Assembly: GCF_000718555.1 (NCBI RefSeq)
Contig: NZ_JOAN01000005.1
Location: 1 to 64,000, forward strand
Source of the DNA: Micromonospora chokoriensis
GTDB taxonomy: Bacteria > Actinomycetota > Actinomycetes > Mycobacteriales > Micromonosporaceae
Direction of reading: 5' to 3'
Length of the DNA: 64,000 nt
Part shown: piece by piece, positions 37,018 through 47,900 of the stretch
Numbering within the stretch: the first letter of the stretch is position 1
Layout of the letters: each line of letters begins with the position of its first letter
Translations under genes and position numbers: made by a program
The notes under the pieces: model-generated
Database searches by the model: none
What the model was told of the DNA's origin: nothing
What the model saw: the letters and a program-made list of their open reading frames with translations, nothing else

Positions 37018-38081
37018 GACTTCGGCGCCTGCGCAACTTCAGCGTCGAAGCGCTTGTTCAACGCGGACTTCGCCTGCCCGGCGACCGTCGCGTCGTAGGT
37101 CACCATCTTGATGGTCGGCAGCTTGACCACCTTGTCGGAGACCTTGGCGTCCGGGTTGGTGGGGAACTGGTACGCCTTGACCGTCGGGCCGATCTCCTGG
37201 GCCTCCGTGGTCAACGCCCAGTCGACGAACTTCTTGCCGCTGACCGGGTTCCGCGCGCTCTTGACCAGGGCGACGCCGCCGGTCTCGTACCCGGTGCCTT
37301 CGGCCGGGAAGCTGACCTGCAGGTCCGGGAAGCCGGCCTCGACGGTCGCGACGCAGTCGTGCGAGAAGATGATCCCGACCGCGACCTCACCCCGGGCGGC
37401 CATCTGCGCGGGCGCGGCACCCGACTTGGTGTACTGCAACACGTTCGGGTGCAGCTTGCGCATGTACTCCAGCGCCTTGGCCTGGTCACCGCCGGCGAGC
37501 TGGACCTGGGTCCACAGCGCCGTGTAGGCGGTGCCGGAGGTCGACGGGTGTGCCATCCCGACCTCCTTCGCGAGCTTTGGGTTCAGCAGGTCCGCCCACG
37601 ACTGCGGCACCGCTACGCCGCGCTCGGCCAGGATCTTCTTGTTGCTGCAGAAGCCGAGCGCGCCGACGTAGACGCCGGTCCAGAGACCGGTCGGGTCCTT
37701 GTACGTGGCCGGGATGACCGAGGCGTTGGCGGAGACGTACGGCTCGAGCAGGCCCTCACCTCCGGCGGCGGAGTAGCCGTCGGCGGGTCCGCCGTACCAG
37801 ACGTCGAACTCGGGGCTGCCCTTGCCGGCCTTGATCCGGGCCAGCGCCTCGCCGCTGGAGAGCCGGACGAAGTCGGCCTTGACCCCGGTGGACTTGCTGA
37901 ACTTCTCGGTGGTCGCCGCGCACCAGTCCTCGGTGGCGCCGCAGACCACGTGCACGACGTTGCCGTCGGTCGCGCTGTTGTCACCACCGGCGTTCTCCTT
38001 GGCGCAGGCCGACATGGCCGACGCGGTGAGCATGAGTGTGATCGACAGTGCCGCGAGGCGGCGTGAGCGGATTGATACCAC
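37014..38081 (-). CDS. ABC transporter substrate-binding lipoprotein (FbpA/FutA-like)
   Basis: 355 residues. The signal ends in the lipobox MSAC, so it is lipid-anchored. The mature part (VHVVCGATEDWCAATTEKFSKSTGVKADFVRLSSGEALARI, EFDVWYGGPADGY, FSHDCVATVEAGFPDLQV) matches the periplasmic iron-binding/phosphonate-binding class. Two Cys near the mature N terminus could form a disulfide. It uses a GTG start at 38,081 with AGGAG seven bases upstream; the frame is open to 38,402 but without a ribosome site. The divergent histidine kinase gene begins 185 nt away, with palindromes between them. The ligand is not proven. Confidence 0.9.
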   Translation of the reverse strand: MVSIRSRRLAALSITLMLTASAMSACAKENAGGDNSATDGNVVHVVCGATEDWCAATTEKFSKSTGVKADFVRLSSGEALARIKAGKGSPEFDVWYGGPADGYSAAGGEGLLEPYVSANASVIPATYKDPTGLWTGVYVGALGFCSNKKILAERGVAVPQSWADLLNPKLAKEVGMAHPSTSGTAYTALWTQVQLAGGDQAKALEYMRKLHPNVLQYTKSGAAPAQMAARGEVAVGIIFSHDCVATVEAGFPDLQVSFPAEGTGYETGGVALVKSARNPVSGKKFVDWALTTEAQEIGPTVKAYQFPTNPDAKVSDKVVKLPTIKMVTYDATVAGQAKSALNKRFDAEVAQAPKS

Positions 38082-38167
38082 GAGTCGACTCCTAAAAGGT
38101 GGTGGAGCGGTTCGATGCGAGCTGAATGTTTCGATCAGATTAGGAGCGCGTGAACCTCCCGACGGTG

Positions 38168-38177
38168 ACGACGTCGT
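38168..38177. promoter_or_regulatory. palindrome ACGACGTCGT in divergent promoter region
   Basis: Perfect 10-bp palindrome between the binding-protein gene and the histidine kinase gene, close to the larger one at 38,185-38,202. It may bind the regulator encoded next door. Confidence 0.3.
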
Positions 38178-38184
38178 GAGCGCA

Positions 38185-38202
38185 GGTGACAGCGCTGTCA
38201 CC
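38185..38202. promoter_or_regulatory. 18-bp perfect palindrome (GGTGACAGCGCTGTCACC)
   Basis: It sits in the divergent promoter region between the importer operon and the two-component genes. It is long enough to be a real operator. OmpR-type regulators usually bind direct repeats, so a different dimeric regulator is also possible. A third inverted repeat, CTCAG-GG-CTGAG, lies at 38,224-38,235. Confidence 0.55.
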
Positions 38203-38266
38203 AACGGGGCGTCCTGACCTTTCCTCAGGGCTGAGACACTGGCCGCGTGAACCAGGGGCCGGGGCA

Positions 38267-39076
38267 GTGGTGACGAACGTCTGGTGGGGACTGACCGCGG
38301 CGCTGGTGGGCGCCCTCGTTGGCGCGTCCGCCTACGCACTCGCGCTGCACCCACGAGGAGCCCGGATGCGCGCCGAGTTGGCGACCGCGGAGCAGATGGC
38401 ACAGCGGCGCGCAGATCAGGTCAACGCGCTCAGCCACGAGCTGCGCACACCACTGAGCATGATCAAAGGTGCGGTGGACCTGCTCCGCGAAGGCACGCCC
38501 GGTCCGCTGACCCCCGCGCAGGAGAAGTTCCTCCGCCTGGTGGACAACCAGTCGACACAGGTGATCGGCCTGTGCGAGAGCCTGCTCCTGCAGGCGAAGA
38601 TCGAGGCTGGCCTCTTCACGCCACGCCTGGAGAAGGCCGACGTGGCGGTGGTCGTCCGCGATGTCATCGCCGGCATGCGGTCGCTGTGCGAGCAGCGCGG
38701 CCAGCGGATCACGCTGGACACTCCGCAGGTGATGCCGCGCATCCTGGCCGACCCGATGTTGCTGACCCAGGCCATGACCAACCTGCTGTCCAACGCGAGT
38801 CGCTTCACCACGACCGGCGGCAGCATCAACGTACGGGTCATGGCGGTGGACTCCGGCGTCGCCGTCTACGTCACCGACGACGGCGCGGGAATGACCCGGG
38901 CCGAGCGCGAACGGCTCTTCCAGCGCTTCGCCACGGGTCGGCCACTCGTCGACGGGACCGGCCTGGGGCTGGTTATCACCAAAATCATTGTCGAGCTGCA
39001 CGGAGGTGAGATTCTCGTGCACACCGCGTCCACCCGCGGCACGACGTTCCTGCTGACCCTCCCGGGGCAACCATGA
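38267..39076 (+). CDS. sensor histidine kinase, one membrane helix and no sensor domain
   Basis: 269 residues. One N-terminal membrane helix (VWWGLTAALVGALVGASAYALAL) is followed directly by the dimerisation domain with the phospho-acceptor His in ALSHELRTPLSM, then N-box NLLSNASRF, G1 VTDDGAGM and G2 DGTGLGLVI. There is no PAS, HAMP or extracellular sensor domain, so it probably senses through the membrane or a partner such as the adjacent importer. GTG codons at 38,267 and 38,270 are both possible starts, with weak ribosome sites. The stop overlaps the response regulator ATG (ATGA), the standard coupling of a two-component pair. Confidence 0.9.
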   Translation: MVTNVWWGLTAALVGALVGASAYALALHPRGARMRAELATAEQMAQRRADQVNALSHELRTPLSMIKGAVDLLREGTPGPLTPAQEKFLRLVDNQSTQVIGLCESLLLQAKIEAGLFTPRLEKADVAVVVRDVIAGMRSLCEQRGQRITLDTPQVMPRILADPMLLTQAMTNLLSNASRFTTTGGSINVRVMAVDSGVAVYVTDDGAGMTRAERERLFQRFATGRPLVDGTGLGLVITKIIVELHGGEILVHTASTRGTTFLLTLPGQP

Positions 39077-39771
39077 GCACCGCGCCAAGGCCCACCGTGC
39101 TGGTGGTCGACGACGAGCCACAGATGGTGATCATCGTCGAGTTCGCGTTGCAGACCCAGGGCTTCGACGTGCTCACCGCGTCCGACGGTGCCACCGCCCT
39201 GCAACTGCTGCGGTCCCACCGGGTCGACCTCGCCATCCTCGACGTCATGATGCCGACCATGAGCGGGTTGACCCTCTGTCAGCTCATCCGGGCCCGCTCG
39301 GAGACGCCCGTCCTGCTGCTGAGCGCGCTCGGCCAGCAGCAGGACGTCATCGCCGGGTTGGAGCACGGCGCCGACGACTACGTCGTCAAACCGTTCCACC
39401 CGCGCGAGGTGGCGCTGCGCGCGCAGGCGCTGATCCGCCGACGACGCGACCACCCGGGCGTGATCCGGGTCGGCGAACTCGTCATCGACCCCGCCACCCA
39501 GAGCGTGACGCTCCACCAGCAGCGAATCGACCTGCCCTTCACCGAGTTCAAACTCCTGACCCACCTGGCGAGCCGGCCCGGCACACCGCAGTCCTGGCAG
39601 GACCTGCTCCGAACGGTCTGGGGGACGCCCGACATGCTCGGCGGCCGCGACGTGGTGAAGTCGACGGTCTACCGGCTGCGCTCCCGGCTGGCCGCGCTGC
39701 CCGGCGGCGCCAACTACCTCTGCACGCTGCGCGGCGTCGGCTACTTCGTGCCGGAAGTCCCCTCCCCCTAG
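39073..39771 (+). CDS. OmpR/PhoB-family response regulator
   Basis: 232 residues. The receiver domain starts TVLVVDDEPQMVIIVEF, with phospho-acceptor Asp in LAILDVMMP, then a conserved Thr/Ser (LLLSALG) and Lys (VVKPFHPRE). The winged-helix output domain carries FTEFKLLTHLASRPGTPQSW and VVKSTVYRLRSRLA...GVGYFVP. The neighbouring kinase should phosphorylate it, and it may control the divergent importer. No terminator is obvious in the 54 nt before the giant gene on the opposite strand. Confidence 0.94.
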   Translation: MSTAPRPTVLVVDDEPQMVIIVEFALQTQGFDVLTASDGATALQLLRSHRVDLAILDVMMPTMSGLTLCQLIRARSETPVLLLSALGQQQDVIAGLEHGADDYVVKPFHPREVALRAQALIRRRRDHPGVIRVGELVIDPATQSVTLHQQRIDLPFTEFKLLTHLASRPGTPQSWQDLLRTVWGTPDMLGGRDVVKSTVYRLRSRLAALPGGANYLCTLRGVGYFVPEVPSP

Positions 39772-39825
39772 GTTCTGTCTCGTAGATCTCGGTGGTCGAG
39801 GACGACGCGTAGCCGGTCAGTACAA

Positions 39826-41900
39826 CTAGATAGTGCTCAGCCCCGCCCTCAGCCGAGCGAGCCGCGCCGCATCTTCGCGCGACCCAACCTGCCTCTCTAG
39901 TTGTTGCAGCTGGTTGATCAGCCCTCGCAGATGCCGCTGCAGGCCCTGCTTAGCCGCCCGGTCGTCGGGGTCCGTCACCGCCAGCCCGAGGTGACGCCGC
40001 AGGTCGGGCAAGTCGTTGACCAATTGGGCTGCGGCCGCTTTCTCGTTTTCTGGAAGCCGCTCGACAACAGCCTCGATCTCAGACAACGAGGGCAGCACCA
40101 ACCGCACCAGAGGAGCGTTCAGGATCTCGTTGATGAGTTCGGCGTCGGGACGCGGGTCGAGCATTGCTCGGGCAGCTCCCGAGTAGGTGCCCTGTGCGAG
40201 CTGGTGCATATCCAGAACACCATCCCAGACTTCGTCCTTGTTCTTGATGCCCCAACCAACCGACCGGACTTCGAGCAAGACGAGCGGAACGGCGTCGCTA
40301 TTGCCGGTGTCCAATTCGCCGTACAGGCCCGGCTCACGGTTGACGCCGGTCAAGTCTTGCGGGTCGAGGAAGTCGCCGTCGACGCCGAAGCTGGCTTTGA
40401 ATATCAGCTGAATGGATGGATCCGCCAAGATCGCTCTCGACCTTTCTTGATCTTTGACGATTCCCTCATCCACCAGCAATTTTTTCACCATCCGCGTCGC
40501 GATACTGGCCCCCTGAGCGCTCAGGTAATTCTTAACCTCGGGTGACAAGGACTCTCGCACCACGCTGATGGGATTCCTGAGCGCGACAGCGGTTTGGTTC
40601 TTCGTGAGGGCCGGAGCATTCGGATTGCCGGCTGTGCGGGCAGCCAACTGCGTATACAGCATCGCCACGTACCCACGAACCTGAGCAACGCCACGCACAC
40701 CCGCCAGCACGTCCGCATCGCGGTCCGAAATCCGGCGCCCGCTAGCTTCTACGTAGTGCCTCGCCACCCGCGCTCCCATTGCGCGGCCAGTCGCCATTCG
40801 CTGCATCTGATCATCCCACGAGGTACGGCCTTCCTGGGCCAGGGAGTCCAGGAACGAATCAAGCGCGACGACCGGAACTCCCACTGTCGCCTGCAAGTAA
40901 TAGGGCGAAGGAGTGTCGATCGGGCGCCAGATCTCGAGCTGCTCGACGCTCCCATCGCTGGGAAAACTCCAGCCAGACCCGGCGTTTATCACGTCGACCA
41001 GCCGCACGCCAGCCGATCCACGCTGGAAGACGGGAACTGATTCGAGATCACGAAACAAGCCGTCCAGGCGTTCACGGAAATGGTCAAGACTCAACCGGCT
41101 CGCCTCACCGTTGACTGTCGCCAGCGGCGGAGAGACCACCTCCAGAATCGGCAGAGTCACCCCCTGGCCACCTTCCGACCCACGCTGAAGGAACCGATAG
41201 CCGTCCCACTTGTAGCCACGTTTGTCAATGACGATCTCTATACCTTCGACGGAGGTAGCAAGCACGGTTCTTGATGGCAGGTGCTTCAACCTGTCGCCGG
41301 GCTCCTTGACGAACACCTCGGCCTCGATCTCAAACCCGACCGCGCCGACCCCGGTCGTTGCCGCCGGATCCACGAGAGCGTCCGCAGCACTATCCTGCAA
41401 CACCGGCCCGCCCGCTGCGATCTCATCGGCACCGCTCACATAGAGCAGGCGGCCTTCGCTGGTCGGCAATCGTAACGGGCCACCCAGCCCGCTAACGTCT
41501 GCTGTCCCCAACTGCGGGCGCTCCGCCGGCCAGAACAATCTGTACCTCGGCACCGCGCCACTGCTCTGCGTCTCGATCACCAGCAGGCCGCCATCCAACT
41601 CCGGAGCGCTGGCCGGCGGGCGATAGACGATCACGACGTGTTGGGGTCGGCCGGGCCGCCGCACCCAGGCTAGCGAGAACGCCCCTGATGGCATGCTGAG
41701 GAGGTCATCGGCGGTGCCCGCCTGGAACCTCCCGCCCAGGCGCACCGCCAAGTCAGTCACCTGGGGCGGGGAGTCGTCCATCCCATACCGCGAACCCACC
41801 CCTGCGTTGGTCAGCACACTGTGTACACGCGTCAGACAGTCGGGCGTCGACCCGTCCCAGTCTGGTAGCCGGTCAAGCGCATCCGCGAGATCGGCCGGCA
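39826..41900 (-). repeat. PL6 plus C-terminal module R5 of the giant protein
   Basis: PL6: Cys in TPDCLTRVHSVL (41,838), His in PQHVVIVYRP (41,640) and IETQSSG. R5 contains YYLQATVGVPVVALDSFLDSL and AVALRNPISVVRESLSPEVKNYL and ends with a coiled-coil-like QLQQLERQVGSREDAARLARL before the stop. Confidence 0.7.
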
Positions 41901-44900
41901 CCTCAACCTCTACCATCCGCATGGACTGGACGTCACGAGCCGTGACGACCGTCGTCCGCGTTCCGGCTGGCCGGTCTGATCCGGACGATCCGCTGGTGGC
42001 AGGAGTCGGCGTTGCTGAACTGGCTGCCACCCGACCTGAGGGCAGCGGGGACATCAGGCCACGTTGCCGGGCGAACTCAGTCTGCTCCGCATGCCAACTC
42101 ACCGTGGAGGTTCGGTCCCGCCCTGAGGAATGTTGCCTCTCATCCGCTGCGATCAGCTGCGTCTGAGACTGCTCGGGGCCTGCCATCCGATACGGCAGAG
42201 ATCGCGACCCCGATCGCACATGCAGCCCATCCGCTGACTGTTTCCCAGCCCGGAGGCCGGAGTCGACACCCCCACCGTGGATATGTTCGGCGATCGACCT
42301 GCTCAGCTGCGCAGGGCTGGTCGGAAGAACCTCGAACTCCTGCATCTCCATCCGCGCCTGCACGATCCGGGCCGGACTCACCGCCGGATGGTGCAGGTCA
42401 GCCAGATGCTGGTTGACGTTCTGCACCGTCTCCTCGCCTACCTCGAACGCGTCCCGCACCAGCACCGGATCCGACATCTGCGCACGCGGTTGGTACGACT
42501 CCACGCTCCCCGGCTCAGCAGCCACTACGCTGCCCTCCACCAACGCTGGCCGCAGCCCTCGCGAAGTCTGGACCAACACCACCCACGGCGCTTCGGGATT
42601 CTGGGATTCGCCAAACCGGATCAGAGACCCATCCGGACGAACGACCGCCACTCGGCGCGAACGGTAGAGGGCGATCAGGGGCGGTGTCAGCTCCGATGCC
42701 TCCGGCCCATCCAGCATCGCGACCAGATCAGCGTCCAGCGGCAACCCAAGCGCCTCGGGCGTCACACCGTCCTCGTCAGCGATGCGATCGCGCAGGAATT
42801 CCCGATGGTCGCTGACATCGTCGAAATCCGCGATCGCAGCGTTCAGCACCGAGTCCAGATCGTCCTCGACCAGCAATGACGAGGGCACCAATCGCCATCC
42901 CTGCCAGCGCAGCCGGGTGGTTTGCCGCGCCGTCAACAGGGCCGCGTCCTGCGCCACTCGGACCTCAGCCAAGGGCAAGGGTCCGTCGGCTCGAATCGGC
43001 AGTCCCGCAACGGCAGTCGGCTGGCCGGCGCGTGCAGCGCGCGCTGAGCGGGTCACTTCCAACAGCTCGACCGTTACCCGGCCATCGTCCTCGTCCCACT
43101 CGACGGCCCTAACCTGGTAGCTGGCGCGTGGGTCCAGCGAGAAGGGTCCCGGCCCCTCAGGCAGTGGTGTCAACGGGCGCACGACAAGCGTCAGATTGTC
43201 ATCACCCGGTGCCAGATCCTCCTTTCCTCCATAGAAGTGCATAGCCGGAAGCTGGATCTGCTGCCCCGCGAAGGGATCCCCGATGTCCAGCAAGCGAGCG
43301 GTTCGGTAGACAGCGGGGCTTCCCGACGACACGACGTATGGTCCGGGTACCTCAGTGAGGACTGTCCCACTCCGTTGAGTCGCAACCACTGCGAATGGAG
43401 TGTCCGGCAGGATCAGCAGGCTACCCCCACGGAGGTTGCTCTCCAGGGCGGATCCGACGTGCAACTCAAGCACCACCTGGCCTGGTCTGGGCGTCGGTCG
43501 CCGCGTCATGGCGACCAGCGCGCCGGGCACAGTCAACACCCCTCCACTGACCGGCACATCCCCAGCAGGGACCTGGATATACCCCCGTTGCGGCGTTGCC
43601 AGGCCGTCTTCCGACTCCACGACGGAGCTGGTCACATCACCGGCGGCCAACGCAAGCTCATGCAGGTCTGAATTCCTGTACATCACATCGCCGAACACCT
43701 CCCCCGGCGGCAAGCTCAGAAAGAGCGACGCCGTAGCTTGCCGCAACCACAGGTCCTCCGACGCGGGATCGCCGGGAATACCGCCCCCGAATCTCGCGCG
43801 CCGGAGCTGGTTCTGGCGTTGCCGAACGGATGCGACATCGAGATATGCGCGAGCTGTCGCCAGCTGGCGTTGCCCGTAGCGGAAGTAGGCATCGTCGGCC
43901 GGGGAAGGTGCCACCGACGACAAAGGTTCCGGCATCGCGGGCACCCCGAGCTGGTGCGCCCGCGTCGCTGCGGCCTGTAGCGCCTCACTCACCGGTGCGT
44001 CGAAGTCAGCCAACACACCCGCTGCGGCCCTGGCGATCTCGGCCCGGTCAGCCTCGGACGCGCCGGGATACCGGGCGGCGATTGTTTCCGCCTGACGCTG
44101 CACGTACCGGGCCCGGTCCTCGGGACTGGGCGACAGGTCCGTGAAATCCGACTCGGTCGGTATTGGGTGAACTTGTACGCCCAAGTGGTCGCTGAAAGCA
44201 GCAGCGGCGTTCGACAGCCACCATTGCACGTCCCGCAGCAGTGCGTCATCCCGCACTGAGCTGGACATGTAGCGGCCGGACTGGCTGTTGAGGACCCACC
44301 GACCGTCGAACTGGTCATAACTCAGCTCACCAGCGAGACGGGCTGGACTGACTATGGTCCGGCCTTCATCGTCGAACTCAACGCTGACAGTCGGGTGCCC
44401 AACACGCAGTTGGTCCGCGGTCACCCTCGGATCAAATTGCCGCATCCGGGCTAAGAGCTGCTCGAAACTCGCACCGCCAAGCAACTCCTCCGGCGCCTCC
44501 GACCCGACGCGGATCACGCCGTCCCCACCAACGACAAACGTCCAGCTGGCGTGGGGGTGAGCAAGGATATCCGATGGCGATAGATCAGAGAGGGCGACCG
44601 AAAAGAACGGATTAATCCGAACCTCGCCGCTGGCATCACGCTCCATGGCTTTTATCTCCGTAGGACCTTCCAGGTCACCGAACCGAAAATCCAACTCCCG
44701 GTCCCTCGCCTGAAGCTCAGACGAGTCAAAGTGATCCGATGATTGGGAAGCAGAGCTCCCCTGCGACGACTGACCGCTGCCGCTGCCGCGCGGGTTACCA
44801 CCGCGAATCCGCGGAACCCCCCCGAGTGCGATGTAGTGCGCGGTCGAAAACGCCAATGCCTTGCGAGGCGTCCTGGGAGCACCCGGATTCGCGGGCAGCA

Positions 44901-47900
44901 TCTCGGTGAGATACTTCTGCACCGTCTGCACGTCCAACTTGCCGCCGTGGTAGGGCTTCGGAAGGTCAGCCTCCACTTCCGCGACGAATTCAGCGTCGAC
45001 CGACTCGACGAGGGCCGCGTCCTTGACCGTCAGGCCCGCCCTGTCTGATGGCAGGGGCGGGGGTGGCGGCTGCACTGCCGAGCCCACGACTGGAGTCGAT
45101 GCGAGCCCAGGTCGGTCACTGACAACGGCCGAGGGGTCGGCTCGGCGCTTCCCGAGCGGCGGGGAAACAGCGGCCCTCGACGTTTCAGACGCGACCGTCA
45201 GCGGGGTAACCAACGGCTCCGCAACCGGCTCGACCGGGGGCGCGGGAGCAGGGGCGGGCTTGGCGTGCTTGTGCGTCACCGGCGCCACCTCCACGCCGAG
45301 TCCGTCACTCATTCGCCGAGCAACATTGCCCAGCCAGCGAGACACATCGTCCTCGTGAACATCCGGCCGGACCTTCTTACTCATATACCGACCCGATTTG
45401 TCATCGACCTCCCACTGCCCGCGGGTCGCGTTCCAGTGAAACTCGCCACTGATTCGAGCCGATGAGACGCTGACGCCGCCCTCGTCGAGGAAACTCGCAG
45501 CGATCGTGGGGTGACCCTGACCATCCAATGACGCCTTCAACTCCTCCAGCGTCAACTGGTCGTCATGCTCCCGCATACCGGCCAACAACTGCTCCCACTC
45601 GGCGTCGTCAACGACCGTACGGATCTCCTCAGTCCCGATCCGAATCTCGCCGTCCTCGTCAACCGCGTAATGCCAACGCGCATCCTTCCGCTCCAGGAAC
45701 GCTCGCGGGAAATCATCAAGCCGATACCACACGGGATTCAAACGCACTGGCCCGTCACCAACCTCGGTCGGTTTGACCAACTTCGGCTTGACCACCATCC
45801 CGTACTCGTGGTCCAAGTCGACGACAGAAGCAACTCCAGCGCTGACTTCGCCCGCCGACCGTTGAACAGTGATATCCTCCCGAACCGCATCCACGACAGG
45901 TTCGGCCGATTCCGGCAACCGCGTCTGGCCATCAGGCTTGGCCGGGATGTGCTTCGGGTCGTCGATGTGGACGTCGGTGTCCGACGTGAGCCTCGTCGGC
46001 ACCGCGACCAAGCCGTCGAAGGCCCGCACCTTGCCCTCGACCTCGTCGTTGATGACGTCCCAGGGCGATCCGTCCGGAGTGAAGAGCAGCCAACTCTCCC
46101 CGCCCATGGTCAACACTTCGATCTGCTCGCCGGCCACGTCGACGAACAGGTCCGTCACCGGGGCGAGCACGTTCCGATTCGCAGCGATAGCGAACTGCTG
46201 TGCGAAGCCCTGCGGCAGCGCGCCGGCGGAGCAAGAGAGCAACGCCACCGACGTCCCGACAGGCAATCGCTCCGCCAGGATGTAAGCCAACTGCTCGGCG
46301 GTCATGCTGACGTCGTAGATTTCGCCGTCCGGATCCCGCACGGGGACGCGGACCGCCGCACCGGCCGGATGCACCGCCACCGGGACGCTCTTGCCCTCGC
46401 GGACCACGTCGCGTCCGACCACCTGGGCCAGCTCACTCTCAGCGAGCAACGCCCACCCGTCGCGCAAGCCTGGCACCTCGCGCAACAGCACTTCGGCCCC
46501 GTCGGCGAACCAGGTTCCGTCCCTGCTCGCCCGCAGATCAGAGACGGTAGGAAGCTCGGCGCCGCTCGTGCCCGGGTCGCCCAGGGTGAAGCCCCTGCCC
46601 CCGGAGCCTCCCGGAGCAGCGGGAGTCGAGCGAGAGGGCACAGTGGCAGCCGTTCCACTCGTTGATCTTTGCGGCGCTGTGCGCTGCGGCCCCCGCGGAG
46701 GATCAGCCCGCTGCGAGGCCGTGCCGCCCCGGCCCGGCGTGGGTTGCGACGGCGGGGCGACCGAGGACCCGGGTTGCGGCATCACGTCAATCAGCGGTTG
46801 CTTGATGCGCCCGCCAACTTGTTGTAGGTACTTCTCGATGTTCCCGCGGTGAAGAGGGTTCCTGGCCAGGAAGTCCCGGACCGCGAGGGCGAGTCGGTTC
46901 ACCTCCGGGGTCATGCTCAACACGCGGGGCATTGTCGCGGAACTGTCCACCGGGCCGGCGGCAAGCACCACGTCACGTAGCGCGTCCACAAATCTGCCGC
47001 CGATTTGCGTCCCCGCATACGCGACCATGGCGCCAGCGTGTGCGTCCGCATTGCGCACGTGTGTGACGATTTTATTCATGTCTTCGTTGTGCTTCTCCCA
47101 GCTCGTGTGGCGTGGGCCGATCTGTCGGAACTCGACCGGGATCAGCGGCGATTCGTTGGGGCGGTCAGGCATGTCAGTGGCATCAGCCACGTCCAACACA
47201 TCGATCTGCCTCAGCTCTTCTCCACCGATCAGCAACTGATCGAGGAATTGCCAAGCAAACACCGTTCGACGTCTTGGTGGGTTGGTCGCCTCCGGCTCGT
47301 CTGGGAGCCCCTTCCGCTCGCGAAGATACGTATCAAGATGGCGCTGTTCATTGCCCTGCAGATACGGATGTTGCGACAGGTGGCGCGTAAACGCTGCCTG
47401 AACCGAGGCTCGGTTCTCAGACAGCCAGCTCCTGGCTCGCTCCGGCAGTCGATCGCGAAGAGCACGGAGAGAGACTCGGGAGGCAACCGTGAGGAATGCC
47501 TTCGGGATCCCTCCTTCGCCACGGCCACGAGACCACCACAACGGGATCGCCGCTGTCTGAATGAATCCGAGCGCCAGCACCCCCGATATCAGACTGGTGT
47601 CCTTGTCGAAGTACGAGAGGGTGCGGACGACCTCGCTATCGCCGCTATTCAGGAACATCGCGGTCACCTCGGAGGCGAATCCCATCGCAGGCCGGACCAC
47701 GTCCAGCCCCGCGCCAGAACGAATCATAGGCGTGATTGCAACAAGGGTACCGATGATGTTATGCGCCGGGATGCCTACGCTGATCTGCTGAAAGATCGTG
47801 TCGGCATCCGGGAAGATGTGCCGCCAGGAATTAATATTCCAGTCCCTAGCGCCCGGCGCTACTATAAAGTCCGGCCCAGGGAACAGATTCCCCAGCGAGA

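Noticed and set aside
35248..37098. 616-residue plus-strand frame
   Set aside because: Antisense of the fused permease; Gln/Arg/His-rich composition.
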